This document shows positions 1 through 9,565 of a stretch of DNA of 64,000 nucleotides, piece after piece. A program made the position numbers and the translations under genes. Each line of letters begins with the position of its first letter. Position 1 is the first letter of the stretch. This stretch comes from Ulvibacterium marinum. Lineage in GTDB: Bacteria; Bacteroidota; Bacteroidia; Flavobacteriales; Flavobacteriaceae. The notes beneath the pieces were generated by a model that saw only the letters and a program-made list of their open reading frames with translations, searched no databases and was not told the DNA's origin. The DNA is taken from positions 372,001 through 436,000 of the forward strand of contig NZ_RBCJ01000002.1 in the NCBI RefSeq assembly GCF_003626755.1, given 5' to 3'.

Positions 1-153
1 GAGTATCAACCGGATTTCCCTCAGGAGGATGTTTATTTTCTCAAAGAATTGTTGCTGTGGGGATTAGTGGCCCATAAAAAATTAAGCAAGCACCGATTTA
101 CGGAAGGTTATCAGTTTAAGGACTTGTACGGAAGTTTTATTAGCGGTCTGTAA
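1..153 (+). CDS. C-terminal 50 codons of a CDS cut by the window edge
   Basis: An open frame runs from base 1 to a TAA at 151-153 and ends in a motif like FKDLYGSFISGL. The short tail resembles, from memory, the end of MoxR/magnesium-chelatase-type AAA ATPases of Bacteroidota, but 50 residues without a catalytic motif cannot prove that. The gene is convergent with the histidine kinase gene and shares a terminator hairpin with it. Confidence 0.5.
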   Translation, partial: EYQPDFPQEDVYFLKELLLWGLVAHKKLSKHRFTEGYQFKDLYGSFISGL

Positions 154-206
154 ATATTCCTTCCTTTTACCTCGTAAGCTTTGGAATACTTTTAATAAAA
201 GAAAAC

Positions 207-235
207 GCCCTGACGAACAAAAATTCCATCAGGGC
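207..235. terminator. Bidirectional intrinsic terminator between convergent genes
   Basis: GCCCTGA at 207-213 pairs perfectly with TCAGGGC at 229-235. A T-rich stretch follows on the + side and an A-rich run (T-rich on the - strand) precedes it. It lies between two converging coding regions. Confidence 0.75.
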
Positions 236-263
236 ACTTCTTTTCATAGCAACAATTTCCCCG

Positions 264-1760
264 TCAAATTTGATAAGCCGGTAAATTAAAAATAAAGGAA
301 CTTCCTTCCCTTGGTTTGCTCAATACGGTTATAGTAGTATCGTGCAAGTCCATAATTTTCTTTACAATGGCAAGCCCAAGGCCGTAACCTTGCTTTTTAG
401 CATCTTTGTTCACTACTTGTTTGTACCGATCAAAAATAAAAGGTTGCTCGTTCATAGGTATCCCATTTCCCGTATCCGTGATATTGATTTCAACGTTTTT
501 GTCCTTTCGTTTTATGGAAAGGGTTACCTTACCATTGGGCTGGGTATATTTTAAGGCATTCTCAATGAGATTTTGTAATGCCCTTTCAACCAAGCTCACA
601 TCGGCAAAGACCATACTATTCTCTTCCGGGTTCTCCAAATGAAGGTCTATTTTCTTTTGATCGGCCAATACCCTGAATTTGGCAATAAGATCATGGGAAA
701 GTTCGGTAATCGAAAAAGGTTCTTTTATAGGGGTTACTTGTTCCGCCTCAAGTTTGGAATATTCAAAAAGCTGATCAATGAGCTTGGAAAGCTTGTTTAC
801 ATTACCATGGGTAATCTTAAGGTATTCTTGTTTGTCGCTTTCTGAAAGGGAATCCCTTTTCATTTGAAGCGTTTCAATATACCCTTTTAGAACGGCCAAT
901 GGGGTCCTTAAATCATGGGATACGTTGGCGATGAGTTCCCTGCGTAACAAATCCACGGATTTCATCTTATCCATATTGCCGACGATAGTATCCGCCATAG
1001 TATTGAAGGATTTGGCAAAAACTTCAATATCCGATTTTTCAGGGTTTTCAATTCTCGCCTCAAGATCACCTTCTTGAAACCTTCGGATGGTACCCGTAAT
1101 GAGGCGTAGATTTTTGGTAAGGAACCAAATGCTTAACAATCCGAGTAGCGCTGTAAAAAAAGTGGTCAATAGAACCGCCCGTATTCCCAATTTTGTGAAA
1201 TACTGCCCCAAAAGATTACTACTTACCAATTGAAACTCCTTGCCTTCAAGAACAATATAAATATATCCCTCGCGTCCATCAATATTAAATTGAGCCGCAG
1301 AGAATATCTTCTGTTCCCCGGGATTTCTGGGATCATCGCCCAGCACAAAGTTCTTTCCATCATTCTGTATAAAAGATTTTATAGGGGAAAGGGAAACGCT
1401 TTGCTGTGGCGCATTATCTCCGTGATCAAGGACGACAGAATATAAAATCTTACCGTTTTCATCCAATAGATATACCTCTATACTGCGATTTACAGCCATC
1501 ATATCGTGCATCAAATCACCGAAAAGCGGCTTATTGACACTGCCGTCTTCTAGAAATGGCGAGGCATTTTGAAATTTTTCCTCTATAACATGATTGGCCA
1601 GTTCGGCATTGAGGTTTTGCGTAGTCTCCTGATAGTATTTATTGGCAAAATATCCCGTAATAACGATGTAGGATATACCCATTAGGAGTATAAGAAAGAC
1701 AAATACGAGCCAGAGTTTTTTTACCAATCGTGGCGTAAGGGTCTTTTGGGAATTGCTCAT
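264..1760 (-). CDS. Membrane sensor histidine kinase with HAMP domain
   Basis: A 498-residue sensor kinase of a two-component system, expected to autophosphorylate and pass phosphate to the adjacent response regulator. Visible parts are a transmembrane segment at about 15-36, a periplasmic sensing region to about 190, a second membrane segment at 193-214, and HAMP at 215-268. A HisKA dimerisation helix follows with phosphoacceptor His282 in SHDLRTP. The HATPase domain has an N box (NLIENALKYT), DTGNGIP and GYGLGLAIV. All catalytic boxes look intact. Its start overlaps the stop of the response regulator gene by 4 bp (ATGA), so the two are cotranslated. The ligand cannot be read from sequence. 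Confidence 0.93.
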   Translation of the reverse strand: MSNSQKTLTPRLVKKLWLVFVFLILLMGISYIVITGYFANKYYQETTQNLNAELANHVIEEKFQNASPFLEDGSVNKPLFGDLMHDMMAVNRSIEVYLLDENGKILYSVVLDHGDNAPQQSVSLSPIKSFIQNDGKNFVLGDDPRNPGEQKIFSAAQFNIDGREGYIYIVLEGKEFQLVSSNLLGQYFTKLGIRAVLLTTFFTALLGLLSIWFLTKNLRLITGTIRRFQEGDLEARIENPEKSDIEVFAKSFNTMADTIVGNMDKMKSVDLLRRELIANVSHDLRTPLAVLKGYIETLQMKRDSLSESDKQEYLKITHGNVNKLSKLIDQLFEYSKLEAEQVTPIKEPFSITELSHDLIAKFRVLADQKKIDLHLENPEENSMVFADVSLVERALQNLIENALKYTQPNGKVTLSIKRKDKNVEINITDTGNGIPMNEQPFIFDRYKQVVNKDAKKQGYGLGLAIVKKIMDLHDTTITVLSKPREGSSFIFNLPAYQI

Positions 1761-2455
1761 ACGGCTATGTCTTCGTTAAACTTGTAACCTACACCCCAAG
1801 TAGTTAGAATATAATTGGGTTGGGCCATATCCGATTCTATTTTTGCCCGTAACCGATTTATATGAGAATTTACCGTATGCTCATAGCCCTCAAAGTTGTA
1901 GCCCCATATCATATTCAATAATTCCGTGCGGGTATAATTGCGTCCTGGGTTGGAGGCCATTAAGGTGAGCAGCTCAAATTCTTTAGGGGATAGTTCTACT
2001 TTTTTGTCCTTCAGCAGTACTTTTCGCTTATCAATATCGATAAAAAGACCTTCCGCCGAAATAGTGGAGGTATCTTTCTTGTCCTTTTGCTCCATATCCG
2101 TTCGTCGTAAAACTGCCTTTATCCTGGCCAAAAGCTCCCGTATACTAAAGGGTTTGGTGATGTAGTCGTCTGCCCCGATTTCAAGCCCAAGTACCCTATC
2201 AATTTCCTCGGATTTGGCTGTCAGCATAATTATGGGTGTACTTTTCTCGGTCCGCAATCTTTTGCAGATTTCCGTACCGTTCATGGAGGGTAGGGTCAAG
2301 TCCAGTAGAATTAGGTCATAATCGTTTTCCAATGCCATTTGATAGCCTAATCTGCCATCGGTAGCCCTTGAAGTAGCGTAGTTAAGATCGGTAAGATGTA
2401 TCTCAAGTAGCCTTACTATCTCAAGATCATCTTCAATAATCAGTAGTTGTTTCAT
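1757..2455 (-). CDS. OmpR/PhoB-family response regulator
   Basis: DNA-binding response regulator of 232 residues, partner of the overlapping kinase. The receiver domain has acidic residues IEDD at 8-10, phosphoacceptor Asp52 in LLDLTLP and Lys100 in TKPF. A C-terminal winged helix (about 135-230) carries the typical EFELL, YTRTELL and VNSHINRLRAKIE segments. I chose the ATG at 2455 because the protein then begins MKQLLIIEDD. An in-frame ATG 12 codons upstream would add a non-conserved extension. It is the first gene of the pair, so its promoter should lie in 2456-2720. Confidence 0.93.
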   Translation of the reverse strand: MKQLLIIEDDLEIVRLLEIHLTDLNYATSRATDGRLGYQMALENDYDLILLDLTLPSMNGTEICKRLRTEKSTPIIMLTAKSEEIDRVLGLEIGADDYITKPFSIRELLARIKAVLRRTDMEQKDKKDTSTISAEGLFIDIDKRKVLLKDKKVELSPKEFELLTLMASNPGRNYTRTELLNMIWGYNFEGYEHTVNSHINRLRAKIESDMAQPNYILTTWGVGYKFNEDIAV

Positions 2456-2720
2456 AGTTAGTTGGATACGAAAGAAATTAAAAAATATCACATAAGTATC
2501 ACGGGTAATTCAAAAAGACCCTCCAAATTTTATGGATCCAATAATGGATACTTATGGATATGATGAAAACTTAATTTTCTACATAGCCGTAATTTTTCCT
2601 AAAGCCTTACATTTCTCGGCAAAGTTTTTTGTTTTTGCGGATAAATGTCTTTCAGGAACCGGCCAGAAGGAAAAAAGAACTCGATGTTTTAGACTTTTCC
2701 AGATCTGGTAAAAAAGAATC

Positions 2721-3203
2721 TTATTCCCAAGAATCGATTTGTCTGTTTATATCATCAAATCGATAATTGCCTATTAGGCTTTTTCGGTAGTGAAATGCCA
2801 ATAAAGTAAGTCCTAACAATAAAAGATGCAAAGAGAGGATCAAAACCCCGATCGGAAGGAATGTTTTTGGAATTATGTGGTTTTCATACATAGTATAGCT
2901 CATCAAAATATAAATGGATTCGAAGAACTTAAACACATAAAGCAGAAATATGATGTAAAGGGCGTATTCCAAATTCCGCATTTGGGGATCGGTAACTTCA
3001 TCTTGGGTAATCTTAAACCAGAGTACGTATAAAAATGTGAAATGGGCTACCGTAAGCAATGGAAAAATATAATTGTCCGGCTTAAGGAAATAGAATTTAT
3101 TGGTATAAAGTCCATAAAAGCTAAGGACAATCAATGCTCCAAGTACAAACATGGAAACATATACGCATCGCTTCCAGGGCATCCATCGCAAAATTGAATT
3201 CAT
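2721..3203 (-). CDS. Hypothetical membrane protein with four predicted helices
   Basis: A 160-residue protein I do not recognise. Four hydrophobic segments are visible (about 13-35, 45-64, 80-104, 116-136) with short charged loops and a polar C-terminal tail (YRFDDINRQIDSWE). No catalytic motif is seen. It lies 229 bp or more from the two-component genes and about 110 bp downstream of the DUF418 gene on the same strand, so cotranscription with the latter is possible. Confidence 0.65.
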   Translation of the reverse strand: MNSILRWMPWKRCVYVSMFVLGALIVLSFYGLYTNKFYFLKPDNYIFPLLTVAHFTFLYVLWFKITQDEVTDPQMRNLEYALYIIFLLYVFKFFESIYILMSYTMYENHIIPKTFLPIGVLILSLHLLLLGLTLLAFHYRKSLIGNYRFDDINRQIDSWE

Positions 3204-3311
3204 GTCAAAATATTTTTAGGTTTCGGGGAACCATAAGTTCAAGATCTAGAACGGGACTGTATTGCGGTTTATTTCAAATTTTCGATGAAGGACCATTTAT
3301 GTTGCCAAATG

Positions 3312-4541
3312 CTAAAAAAGTGTGGTGTCCTTACGTTTCATCGGAAATAATTTGAGATACGTAAGACTTCGCCAAGCCCATTCCAACGGTCCATAATAGA
3401 AATATTTTAACCACCATTTGCTCAAGATGAGTTGACCAAAAATCATGAAAATTGCGATTAAAAAAGTATAGATGTTACGTAACTCGCCCAAATATCCCAA
3501 TCCCCATCCAAAAAATATAAAAGTACCAACTATACTTTGAAATACATAATTGGTAAGGGCCATCCTCCCGTATGGGGCAAATTTTGCCAACCATCGTCCT
3601 GCTTTTACCTTTTTATAAAGTATAACAAAAAGTGCAAGGATAATAAAGGTCATGGCTATATTATTGAGATCAAGGGCCGTTAACCCTAACATGGCCGGCC
3701 AATTATCAAATTTTACATCGGGGCCTAATTGTGAAAATAAGGCCATTACCATGCCTATGGATAAAACAAACAGGCCAATGGACCACCACAATACCTTTTT
3801 TACCAGCTTTTTATGCTCCATGAAATTCTGAAAGAATTTGAATCGACCTACAAAGAGACCTAAAAGAAAAAATCCAAATGTGAGATAGGCCCTGGAAAAA
3901 ACACCCAGCTGAAAATGCATTTTCATTAAATGTCCTTCAACGGCATTGGAACGGAAAACATCCCATAGTTCGCCTTCTTTCAAGATATTGTAATAGTTAG
4001 CTATAACTGGGCTACTAGGAGACAATAGGTCGTCCTCTATGAACATACTTGTATCCTTGGTAAGCATGAACACGATATAGCGCCCCAAACCAAGAAATAT
4101 CAAGGTGGTAATGCCTAAGAGCCATGTATTGCTCAATCTATAGAAAGGAATCAATAAAATGCCAAGCACCGCATAGATAGTGAGGATATCGCCACGGTAA
4201 AAAAGATGGTGGATATAGCCAATTCCAAGCAGAATGATCAAACGCCATAAAAATCGTCCTCGAAAGTCCTGCCCTTTGGTATGGGCATTGTCCATCTGTA
4301 TAAAAAAGCTCAAACCAAAAAGAAAGGAGAACAAAGCGAAGAATTTACCTCTGAGAAGTAGAAAAATAAAACCGTCCACAATAGTATCCGCAATTCCCTG
4401 GCGGGTAGCTTCCATGGCACCTTCGGGAGTGGGAGCACCGACATAGTTTTCTACCAAGTGTACAATTACGATTCCAGCAAGGGAGAAACCTCTTAAAGCG
4501 TCTACAATTTCAATTCGTGACTTAGTTGTAGTGTTGGTCAT
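3312..4541 (-). CDS. DUF418 (YeiB-like) multi-pass membrane protein
   Basis: A 409-residue inner-membrane protein. It opens with the family signature RIEIVDALRGFSLAGIVIVHL and has about nine hydrophobic helices. The C-terminal DUF418 part is visible in YGRMALTNYVFQS followed by WLKYFYYGPLEWAWRSLTY. The family is related to acyltransferase-3/heparan acetyltransferase membrane proteins, and its biochemical role is generally unknown. Family assignment is firm and function is not. Confidence 0.85.
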   Translation of the reverse strand: MTNTTTKSRIEIVDALRGFSLAGIVIVHLVENYVGAPTPEGAMEATRQGIADTIVDGFIFLLLRGKFFALFSFLFGLSFFIQMDNAHTKGQDFRGRFLWRLIILLGIGYIHHLFYRGDILTIYAVLGILLIPFYRLSNTWLLGITTLIFLGLGRYIVFMLTKDTSMFIEDDLLSPSSPVIANYYNILKEGELWDVFRSNAVEGHLMKMHFQLGVFSRAYLTFGFFLLGLFVGRFKFFQNFMEHKKLVKKVLWWSIGLFVLSIGMVMALFSQLGPDVKFDNWPAMLGLTALDLNNIAMTFIILALFVILYKKVKAGRWLAKFAPYGRMALTNYVFQSIVGTFIFFGWGLGYLGELRNIYTFLIAIFMIFGQLILSKWWLKYFYYGPLEWAWRSLTYLKLFPMKRKDTTLF

Positions 4542-4654
4542 TTTGCTTTTTTTTGATCCCTAGTATGAGACCACTTTTTCCTTGATAGGTTACAGTAATC
4601 CAAAGCAATTTGGAGCTAAAAAAATAGTGTTAGGCCAAAAGAGTCTTCAATTCT

Positions 4655-5092
4655 TTATCCAAGCCAAAGTTTCCTTGTGGCAATCCGTGCAAAAAACACC
4701 AACCCAACACCAATTAAAATAATAAGTATAGGCATACTGATTTCCCCGGGCCCATAAACCTCCAGATTTTTGCTGATAAAAAAGGAATGGATCATTTGTA
4801 CCAGTATCCCGATTAGGGAGATGATAAGTACGGGTCTCGCCCATTTTTTTCGAAGCAGTAGGGCTACGCAGCCCAACAGACCACCCCAAACCGCTAGGGC
4901 AAATGCTGCCGTGGCCCAGGCCGGGCGTGTTTCCAAAAGTAATCTCTCCGGCTCCGACAGGGCCGCTAGGGCTTCTTCGGTCATGAATGCCTGTTGCAGA
5001 TAAGCCAATACGCCCATAAGGTTCCAAAGTAATGCGACGATACTAACTATCCAGAACCATACGGGTGGTTTTTCCATCGATTTTGCAGTCAT
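4655..5092 (-). CDS. Small four-helix membrane protein
   Basis: A 145-residue protein with four hydrophobic helices (about 12-30, 59-80, 86-106, 119-139). Two loops carry conserved-looking acidic and aromatic residues (EEALAALSEPERLLLETRPAW). It resembles small proteins that are often annotated as sugar transporters in Bacteroidota, a label without functional support. It is divergent from the truA-like gene. The start at 5092 places MTAKSMEKPP before the first helix. Confidence 0.65.
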   Translation of the reverse strand: MTAKSMEKPPVWFWIVSIVALLWNLMGVLAYLQQAFMTEEALAALSEPERLLLETRPAWATAAFALAVWGGLLGCVALLLRKKWARPVLIISLIGILVQMIHSFFISKNLEVYGPGEISMPILIILIGVGLVFFARIATRKLWLG

Positions 5093-5181
5093 AATTAAAG
5101 AGGTTTAATGGTTAAATACCCTACAAAATACAAAAAAGCAGTAGTTTGTGGAGAATATTCAATCACCGATATCAGTTGATC

Positions 5182-5976
5182 ATGAAGGAGAACTACAGTT
5201 ATATCCTAAGAGTGCAATATTTAGGTTTTAGATACAGCGGCTGGCAAAAACAACCCAAACAAAAAACCGTGGAAGGTATGCTTGCCAAAACGCTGAAATT
5301 TATAATCCCTGATGTACAGTTCAAAATTTTGGGAGCAGGTAGGACGGATGCCAAGGTATCCGCATTGGCTGCGGCATTTACTTTAACCCTTAGGGAATCT
5401 CCTTTGGAAGATATGAATGGTTTTGTAGCGCTCTTCAATGAAAATCTACCACCGGACATCAGGATAGTATCGATACAGAAAGTGAAATCGGACTTCAACG
5501 CAATTCAAGATGCTAAAACCAAGGAATATGTGTATTTGTTTTCTTTCGGGCAAAAGAACCATCCTTTTTGTGCACCTTTTATGGCCAATTTTTTGGAAGA
5601 TTTGGACATTAAATCGATGGAACGGGCGGCCAAGCTATTTGTGGGCACCCACGATTTTTCACCATATACATCCCGATTACAGCAAAACACAAAAACCATC
5701 CGTACCATTGCTTCCTGTGAACTAAAAACGAACACCTTGCTTAAGGCCAATTTCTTTCCGGAGCGCAGTTACGCATTACACGTTAGTGGAGCTGGCTTTA
5801 TGCGATATCAAATCCGAATGATGATGGGCGCATTGGTGCAATTGGGCAAGGGGGAGATCGGCATTGAAAAAATAAGTGCTTCCCTGATATCAGGTTCGGA
5901 AACACGGTTTACCTATGTAGCTCCGGGATCCGGTCTTCTATTGAATGGATTGGAATTTACAAAAGATACGCCCTAG
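5182..5976 (+). CDS. truA: TruA-like tRNA pseudouridine synthase
   Basis: A 264-residue member of the TruA family, which converts uridines 38-40 of the tRNA anticodon arm to pseudouridine. The catalytic aspartate is Asp56 in GAGRTDAKVSA, and the N-terminal motif YLGFRYSGWQ is the usual TruA opening. The C-terminal segment FMRYQIRMMMGAL matches the RNA-binding end of the family. The usual GRTDAGVHA reads GRTDAKVSA, so this may be the divergent second TruA copy that many Bacteroidota carry. I chose ATG 5182 because the family core starts there. Confidence 0.85.
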   Translation: MKENYSYILRVQYLGFRYSGWQKQPKQKTVEGMLAKTLKFIIPDVQFKILGAGRTDAKVSALAAAFTLTLRESPLEDMNGFVALFNENLPPDIRIVSIQKVKSDFNAIQDAKTKEYVYLFSFGQKNHPFCAPFMANFLEDLDIKSMERAAKLFVGTHDFSPYTSRLQQNTKTIRTIASCELKTNTLLKANFFPERSYALHVSGAGFMRYQIRMMMGALVQLGKGEIGIEKISASLISGSETRFTYVAPGSGLLLNGLEFTKDTP

Positions 5977-6140
5977 ATTTCTTTTCGGGGAACATCTAAA
6001 AATGTACCGGAGACGGCTGCCTATGCAGACCTATTCAATATTGAAATAGAAATTTTGGGAAACGGTCGTAACACATGCTTTTAAAGGGTTTGGAAAATGG
6101 GTTTGTATCATTTTTTGTACATTGTTGAAAAACGCATTGC

Positions 6141-7016
6141 ATGCCATCCTGGTTCTATATTCTGTTTTTGGTCCTTGGTATATACTTGATCATTAGCGTT
6201 CTGCTTTATTTCCTGCAGGATTATTTGATGTTCAAGCCGGAAAAGCTTCCCAAGGATTTCCAGTTCCATTATGAAAATCAGGAAACCGAGGAATACAATA
6301 TTGAGACTAGGGACGGGGCAATTATCAACGGGCTTCGCTTTAAGGCCAAAAACCCCAAAGGATTGGTTTTTTATTTGAAGGGCAATTCAAAAAGCATCCG
6401 TGGCTGGGGAAAATTCGCTGTTGATTTTACCCGTCATGGATATGACGTGTTAATGGTGGATTATCGGGGGTTCGGCAAAAGTACGGGCAGGCGTACCCAA
6501 AAGGCCATAAAAAGGGACTTGCAGGTTATCTATAATAAGGTCAAGGAGAATGTCCACGAGAAATACATTATTCTCTACGGGCGATCCTTGGGCTCCGGAT
6601 TTGCCACCAAATTGGCTTCCATGAACAATCCAAGAATGCTCATTTTGGATGCGCCATATTATAGCCTGAGCAAAGTGGCCAAACGATACCTCCCCTTTAT
6701 GCCGTTGTCCTTGCTGATCAAATTCCCCATGCCGACCAATAAATGGCTGAAATATGTAAAATGTCCCATCCATATTATCCACGGTACGGATGATAAGTTG
6801 ATACCCTATAAAACCAGTGTTAAACTTTCAAAAATACAGCCAAAATTGACCACTTTGCACACAATTATTGGCGGCGGCCATAAAAACTTGAATACCTTTG
6901 AATCCTATCATAAGATATTAACGGATATCATTACTACAAGACCCAAGGAAGTTAATTTAGAAGGCTCCAGTATAAATGTGAGACATTCAACCAAAAAAAT
7001 CAATGCGCAGACTTAA
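6141..7016 (+). CDS. Membrane-anchored alpha/beta hydrolase (BEM46/ABHD13-like)
   Basis: A 291-residue protein with an N-terminal hydrophobic anchor (about 4-27) and an alpha/beta hydrolase fold. The nucleophile elbow is GRSLGSG, the acid is in HGTDDKLIP and the histidine in GGGHKNL. The VDYRGFGKSTG segment after strand 4 is typical of the BEM46-like group. The substrate is unknown, possibly an ester or lipid at the membrane. The next gene starts inside its last 14 bp and is a paralogue, so the pair is an operon born by tandem duplication. Confidence 0.85.
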   Translation: MPSWFYILFLVLGIYLIISVLLYFLQDYLMFKPEKLPKDFQFHYENQETEEYNIETRDGAIINGLRFKAKNPKGLVFYLKGNSKSIRGWGKFAVDFTRHGYDVLMVDYRGFGKSTGRRTQKAIKRDLQVIYNKVKENVHEKYIILYGRSLGSGFATKLASMNNPRMLILDAPYYSLSKVAKRYLPFMPLSLLIKFPMPTNKWLKYVKCPIHIIHGTDDKLIPYKTSVKLSKIQPKLTTLHTIIGGGHKNLNTFESYHKILTDIITTRPKEVNLEGSSINVRHSTKKINAQT

Positions 7017-7800
7017 AAAGGTTGGTATAGCCCTTGGTATTCTTTATTTGGGACTTGTTTTTTTGGCTTATTTTTTTCAAGAACGACTGATTTTTTTCCC
7101 CTCAAAGATGCCTATGGAGCATACTTACGATTTTTGCCAACCTTTTGAAGAATTTTTTTTAGATACGGAGGACGGTGCAAGATTAAATGCAGTGCATATT
7201 AAAAATAGTGGTAAAAAGGGGGTGGTCCTTTATTTTCATGGCAATTCCGGAAACGTATCGCACTTGTACCATGTCGCCAATCGAATTTCCAATAAAGGGT
7301 ATGATGCCGTTTTTGTGGACTACAGAACGTACGGTAAGAGTACCGGGGCCTTAAGCGAAGAGGCCCTAAACAAGGATGCCCAACTGTTTTATGATTATGC
7401 CTTGGAACATTATAAGGAAAATGAGATTATCGTGTACGGACGCTCCTTTGGTACCGGTATCGCCTCCCGATTGGCTGCAAAAAACGCCCCCTGTCGTTTA
7501 GTTTTGGAATCCCCTTTTTATAGTGCTGTGGACTTAGGAAAACATCGCTTTCCTTTTTTGCCCGTATCCCTACTTTCTAGATATCGGTTCCCGTCCCATG
7601 AATATCTAAAGGAGGTCAATTGTCCGATCTATATTTTTCACGGTACTGAAGACTCGGTAATACCCTATGATGCGGCAAAAAGATTGTACGAATCCATTCC
7701 GGGCAACGCAAAAGAAATGTTCACCATTGAAGGGGGAGGGCATAACTACTTGCAAGCTTCCGCCACATTCCGTCAGGGAATCGGGGAAGCGTTGCGCTAA
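7003..7800 (+). CDS. Second alpha/beta hydrolase, paralogue of the preceding gene
   Basis: A 265-residue alpha/beta hydrolase with an N-terminal membrane segment (about 6-24). The nucleophile is in GRSFGTG, the acid in HGTEDSVIP and the histidine in GGGHNYL. Sequence blocks line up with the upstream hydrolase along the whole length (VDYRTYGKSTG, CPIYIFHGTEDSVIP). It overlaps that gene by 14 bp and ends 1 bp from the converging cysM stop. The substrate is unknown. Confidence 0.85.
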   Translation: MRRLKKVGIALGILYLGLVFLAYFFQERLIFFPSKMPMEHTYDFCQPFEEFFLDTEDGARLNAVHIKNSGKKGVVLYFHGNSGNVSHLYHVANRISNKGYDAVFVDYRTYGKSTGALSEEALNKDAQLFYDYALEHYKENEIIVYGRSFGTGIASRLAAKNAPCRLVLESPFYSAVDLGKHRFPFLPVSLLSRYRFPSHEYLKEVNCPIYIFHGTEDSVIPYDAAKRLYESIPGNAKEMFTIEGGGHNYLQASATFRQGIGEALR

Positions 7801-7801
7801 T

Positions 7802-8686
7802 CTATTCAAACAAATCCGAGGAGAGATAGCGATCACCGCGGTCGCAGACAATGGAAACCAAAGTACCACTTTCCAAAGTCTCCGCTAGGCGTAGGGCCAC
7901 CGTAGCGGCACCGCCACTGCTCATCCCTGAAAAAATACCTTCTTCCTTGGCCAGGCGTTTGGCCATTTCCTTGGCTTCATCCTGGCTTACCTCCATGATC
8001 TTATCCACCTTGGAGGCATCAAAAATCTTGGGTAGGTATTCTTCCGGCCATTTCCGAATACCGGGAATACTGGAATTATCCGTAGGTTGCACCCCAACAA
8101 TTTGTATGGCCTTATTTTGCTCCTTTAAATAGGTAGAAGTTCCCATAATAGTTCCCGTAGTGCCCATGGCCGATACAAAATGGGTAATTTGGCCCTCGGT
8201 ATCCCGCCAGATCTCCGGTCCGGTCGTTTTCAGATGCGCCTTCCAATTATCGTCATTGGCAAATTGGTTGACCATGGTAAAACCTTCAGTTGCAACCTTG
8301 GCTTCGGCATAGTCTCGGGCACCTTCAATCCCCCTTTCAGAGGACGTTAAAGTAACTTTGGCCCCATAGGCCCTCATGGTCTGCACCCTTTCCTTGGTGG
8401 CGTTTTCTGGCATTACAAGTTCAATATTCAATCCATAGACTCCCGCGATCATGGCCAATGCAATCCCTGTATTACCACTGGTCGCTTCGATCAATCTGGA
8501 CTCTTTTGAGATATCGCCCCGTTCCAGACCACTTTTTAGCATATTGTATGCCGCACGGTCCTTGACACTTCCGCCCGGATTATGCCCCTCCAGTTTAAAG
8601 TAAAGCTTTACATTAGGATTTTGGTTCAGTACTCGGGATTCCACAAGGGGGGTATTCCCGATCAAATCCAGGATATTCTTAGACAT
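7802..8686 (-). CDS. cysM: Cysteine synthase B (O-acetylserine sulfhydrylase)
   Basis: PLP-dependent enzyme of 294 residues that makes cysteine from O-acetylserine and a sulfur donor. PLP Lys42 is in [11 protein letters not shown], the substrate loop is TSGNTG, and the phosphate-binding glycine loop reads GTTGTIMGT. The active-site loop [12 protein letters not shown] is CysM-like. The gene overlaps the serine acetyltransferase gene by 8 bp, which places consecutive pathway steps in one operon. Confidence 0.92.
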   Translation of the reverse strand: MSKNILDLIGNTPLVESRVLNQNPNVKLYFKLEGHNPGGSVKDRAAYNMLKSGLERGDISKESRLIEATSGNTGIALAMIAGVYGLNIELVMPENATKERVQTMRAYGAKVTLTSSERGIEGARDYAEAKVATEGFTMVNQFANDDNWKAHLKTTGPEIWRDTEGQITHFVSAMGTTGTIMGTSTYLKEQNKAIQIVGVQPTDNSSIPGIRKWPEEYLPKIFDASKVDKIMEVSQDEAKEMAKRLAKEEGIFSGMSSGGAATVALRLAETLESGTLVSIVCDRGDRYLSSDLFE

Positions 8687-9470
8687 TGGAAGAGGTTTTG
8701 ATCTTAATTTCAGGGGTGTGAAAAACGGTGGAATGGGGAGGAATGGAATCGGTCAACCAGGCGTTACCACCAATAACGCTATGTGCCCCAATAACCGTTT
8801 CCCCACCTAAAATGGTGGCATTGGCATAAATGGTAACATTGTTTTCAATGGTGGGGTGACGTTTCGTTTTTTGCAAATCCTTGGCAACATACAAGGCGCC
8901 AAGAGTCACCCCTTGATAGATTTTAACGTTGTCCTTGATCAGGGCCGTTTCGCCTATGACCACCCCCGTGGCATGGTCGATAAAGAAAGACTTGCCGATT
9001 TGTGCCCCGGGATTGATATCCACCCCCGTCTGTCTATGTGCATATTCCGTCATTAATCGGGGAACCAAGGGGAAACCGGTTTTGTAAAGCTCATGTGCCA
9101 AACGATAGATGGCAATGGCGTAAAAGCCGGGATAAGCCATATACACTTCCTCAATGGACAAAGTAGCCGGATCACAACTTACAATGGCCTCTGCGTCAAG
9201 ATTTAAACTTTCCAATATTTCGGGCAATTTTACCACATAGTTGTCCCAAAGCATTTTACAAGGTTTGTCCACCTCCCAACACGCTAGGTTCACCATCGCA
9301 TCGAATTCCTTTTCCAGATCTTCCAGATTCTCTGCTACGGGCGTATCACTATCGAACAGCGTGTAAAAAAGTCGATTGGTAAAGCCTTCTACCTTTTCCT
9401 TTAAGACATACCTAAGATTGGGCTGTTTTTTATGATGATTGATTTTTTCAATTATGGGCCGATAATCCAT
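8679..9470 (-). CDS. cysE: Serine O-acetyltransferase
   Basis: A 263-residue enzyme that acetylates serine with acetyl-CoA, the step before CysM. The left-handed beta-helix (about 150-250) shows hexapeptide repeats. The catalytic pair is Asp151 in VDINPGA and His166 in [11 protein letters not shown], and GGxxxIG turns follow. The N-terminal helical region (1-145) is of the long type seen in Bacteroidota. It is the first gene of the cysE-cysM pair. Confidence 0.92.
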   Translation of the reverse strand: MDYRPIIEKINHHKKQPNLRYVLKEKVEGFTNRLFYTLFDSDTPVAENLEDLEKEFDAMVNLACWEVDKPCKMLWDNYVVKLPEILESLNLDAEAIVSCDPATLSIEEVYMAYPGFYAIAIYRLAHELYKTGFPLVPRLMTEYAHRQTGVDINPGAQIGKSFFIDHATGVVIGETALIKDNVKIYQGVTLGALYVAKDLQKTKRHPTIENNVTIYANATILGGETVIGAHSVIGGNAWLTDSIPPHSTVFHTPEIKIKTSSNV

Positions 9471-9565
9471 GGGAAAATTCTTATAGGTTCAAAATTAACC
9501 AATATTTCAAAAGCGGTAACCCCTAAATGGTTAACTTTAGCTTAAAATAACAACTGCTAGGTCGT

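Noticed and set aside
4647-5027. 126-codon minus-strand frame overlapping the four-helix membrane protein gene
   Set aside because: It overlaps a better-supported gene in another frame, and its product is rich in Gly, Pro and Arg with no fold pattern.
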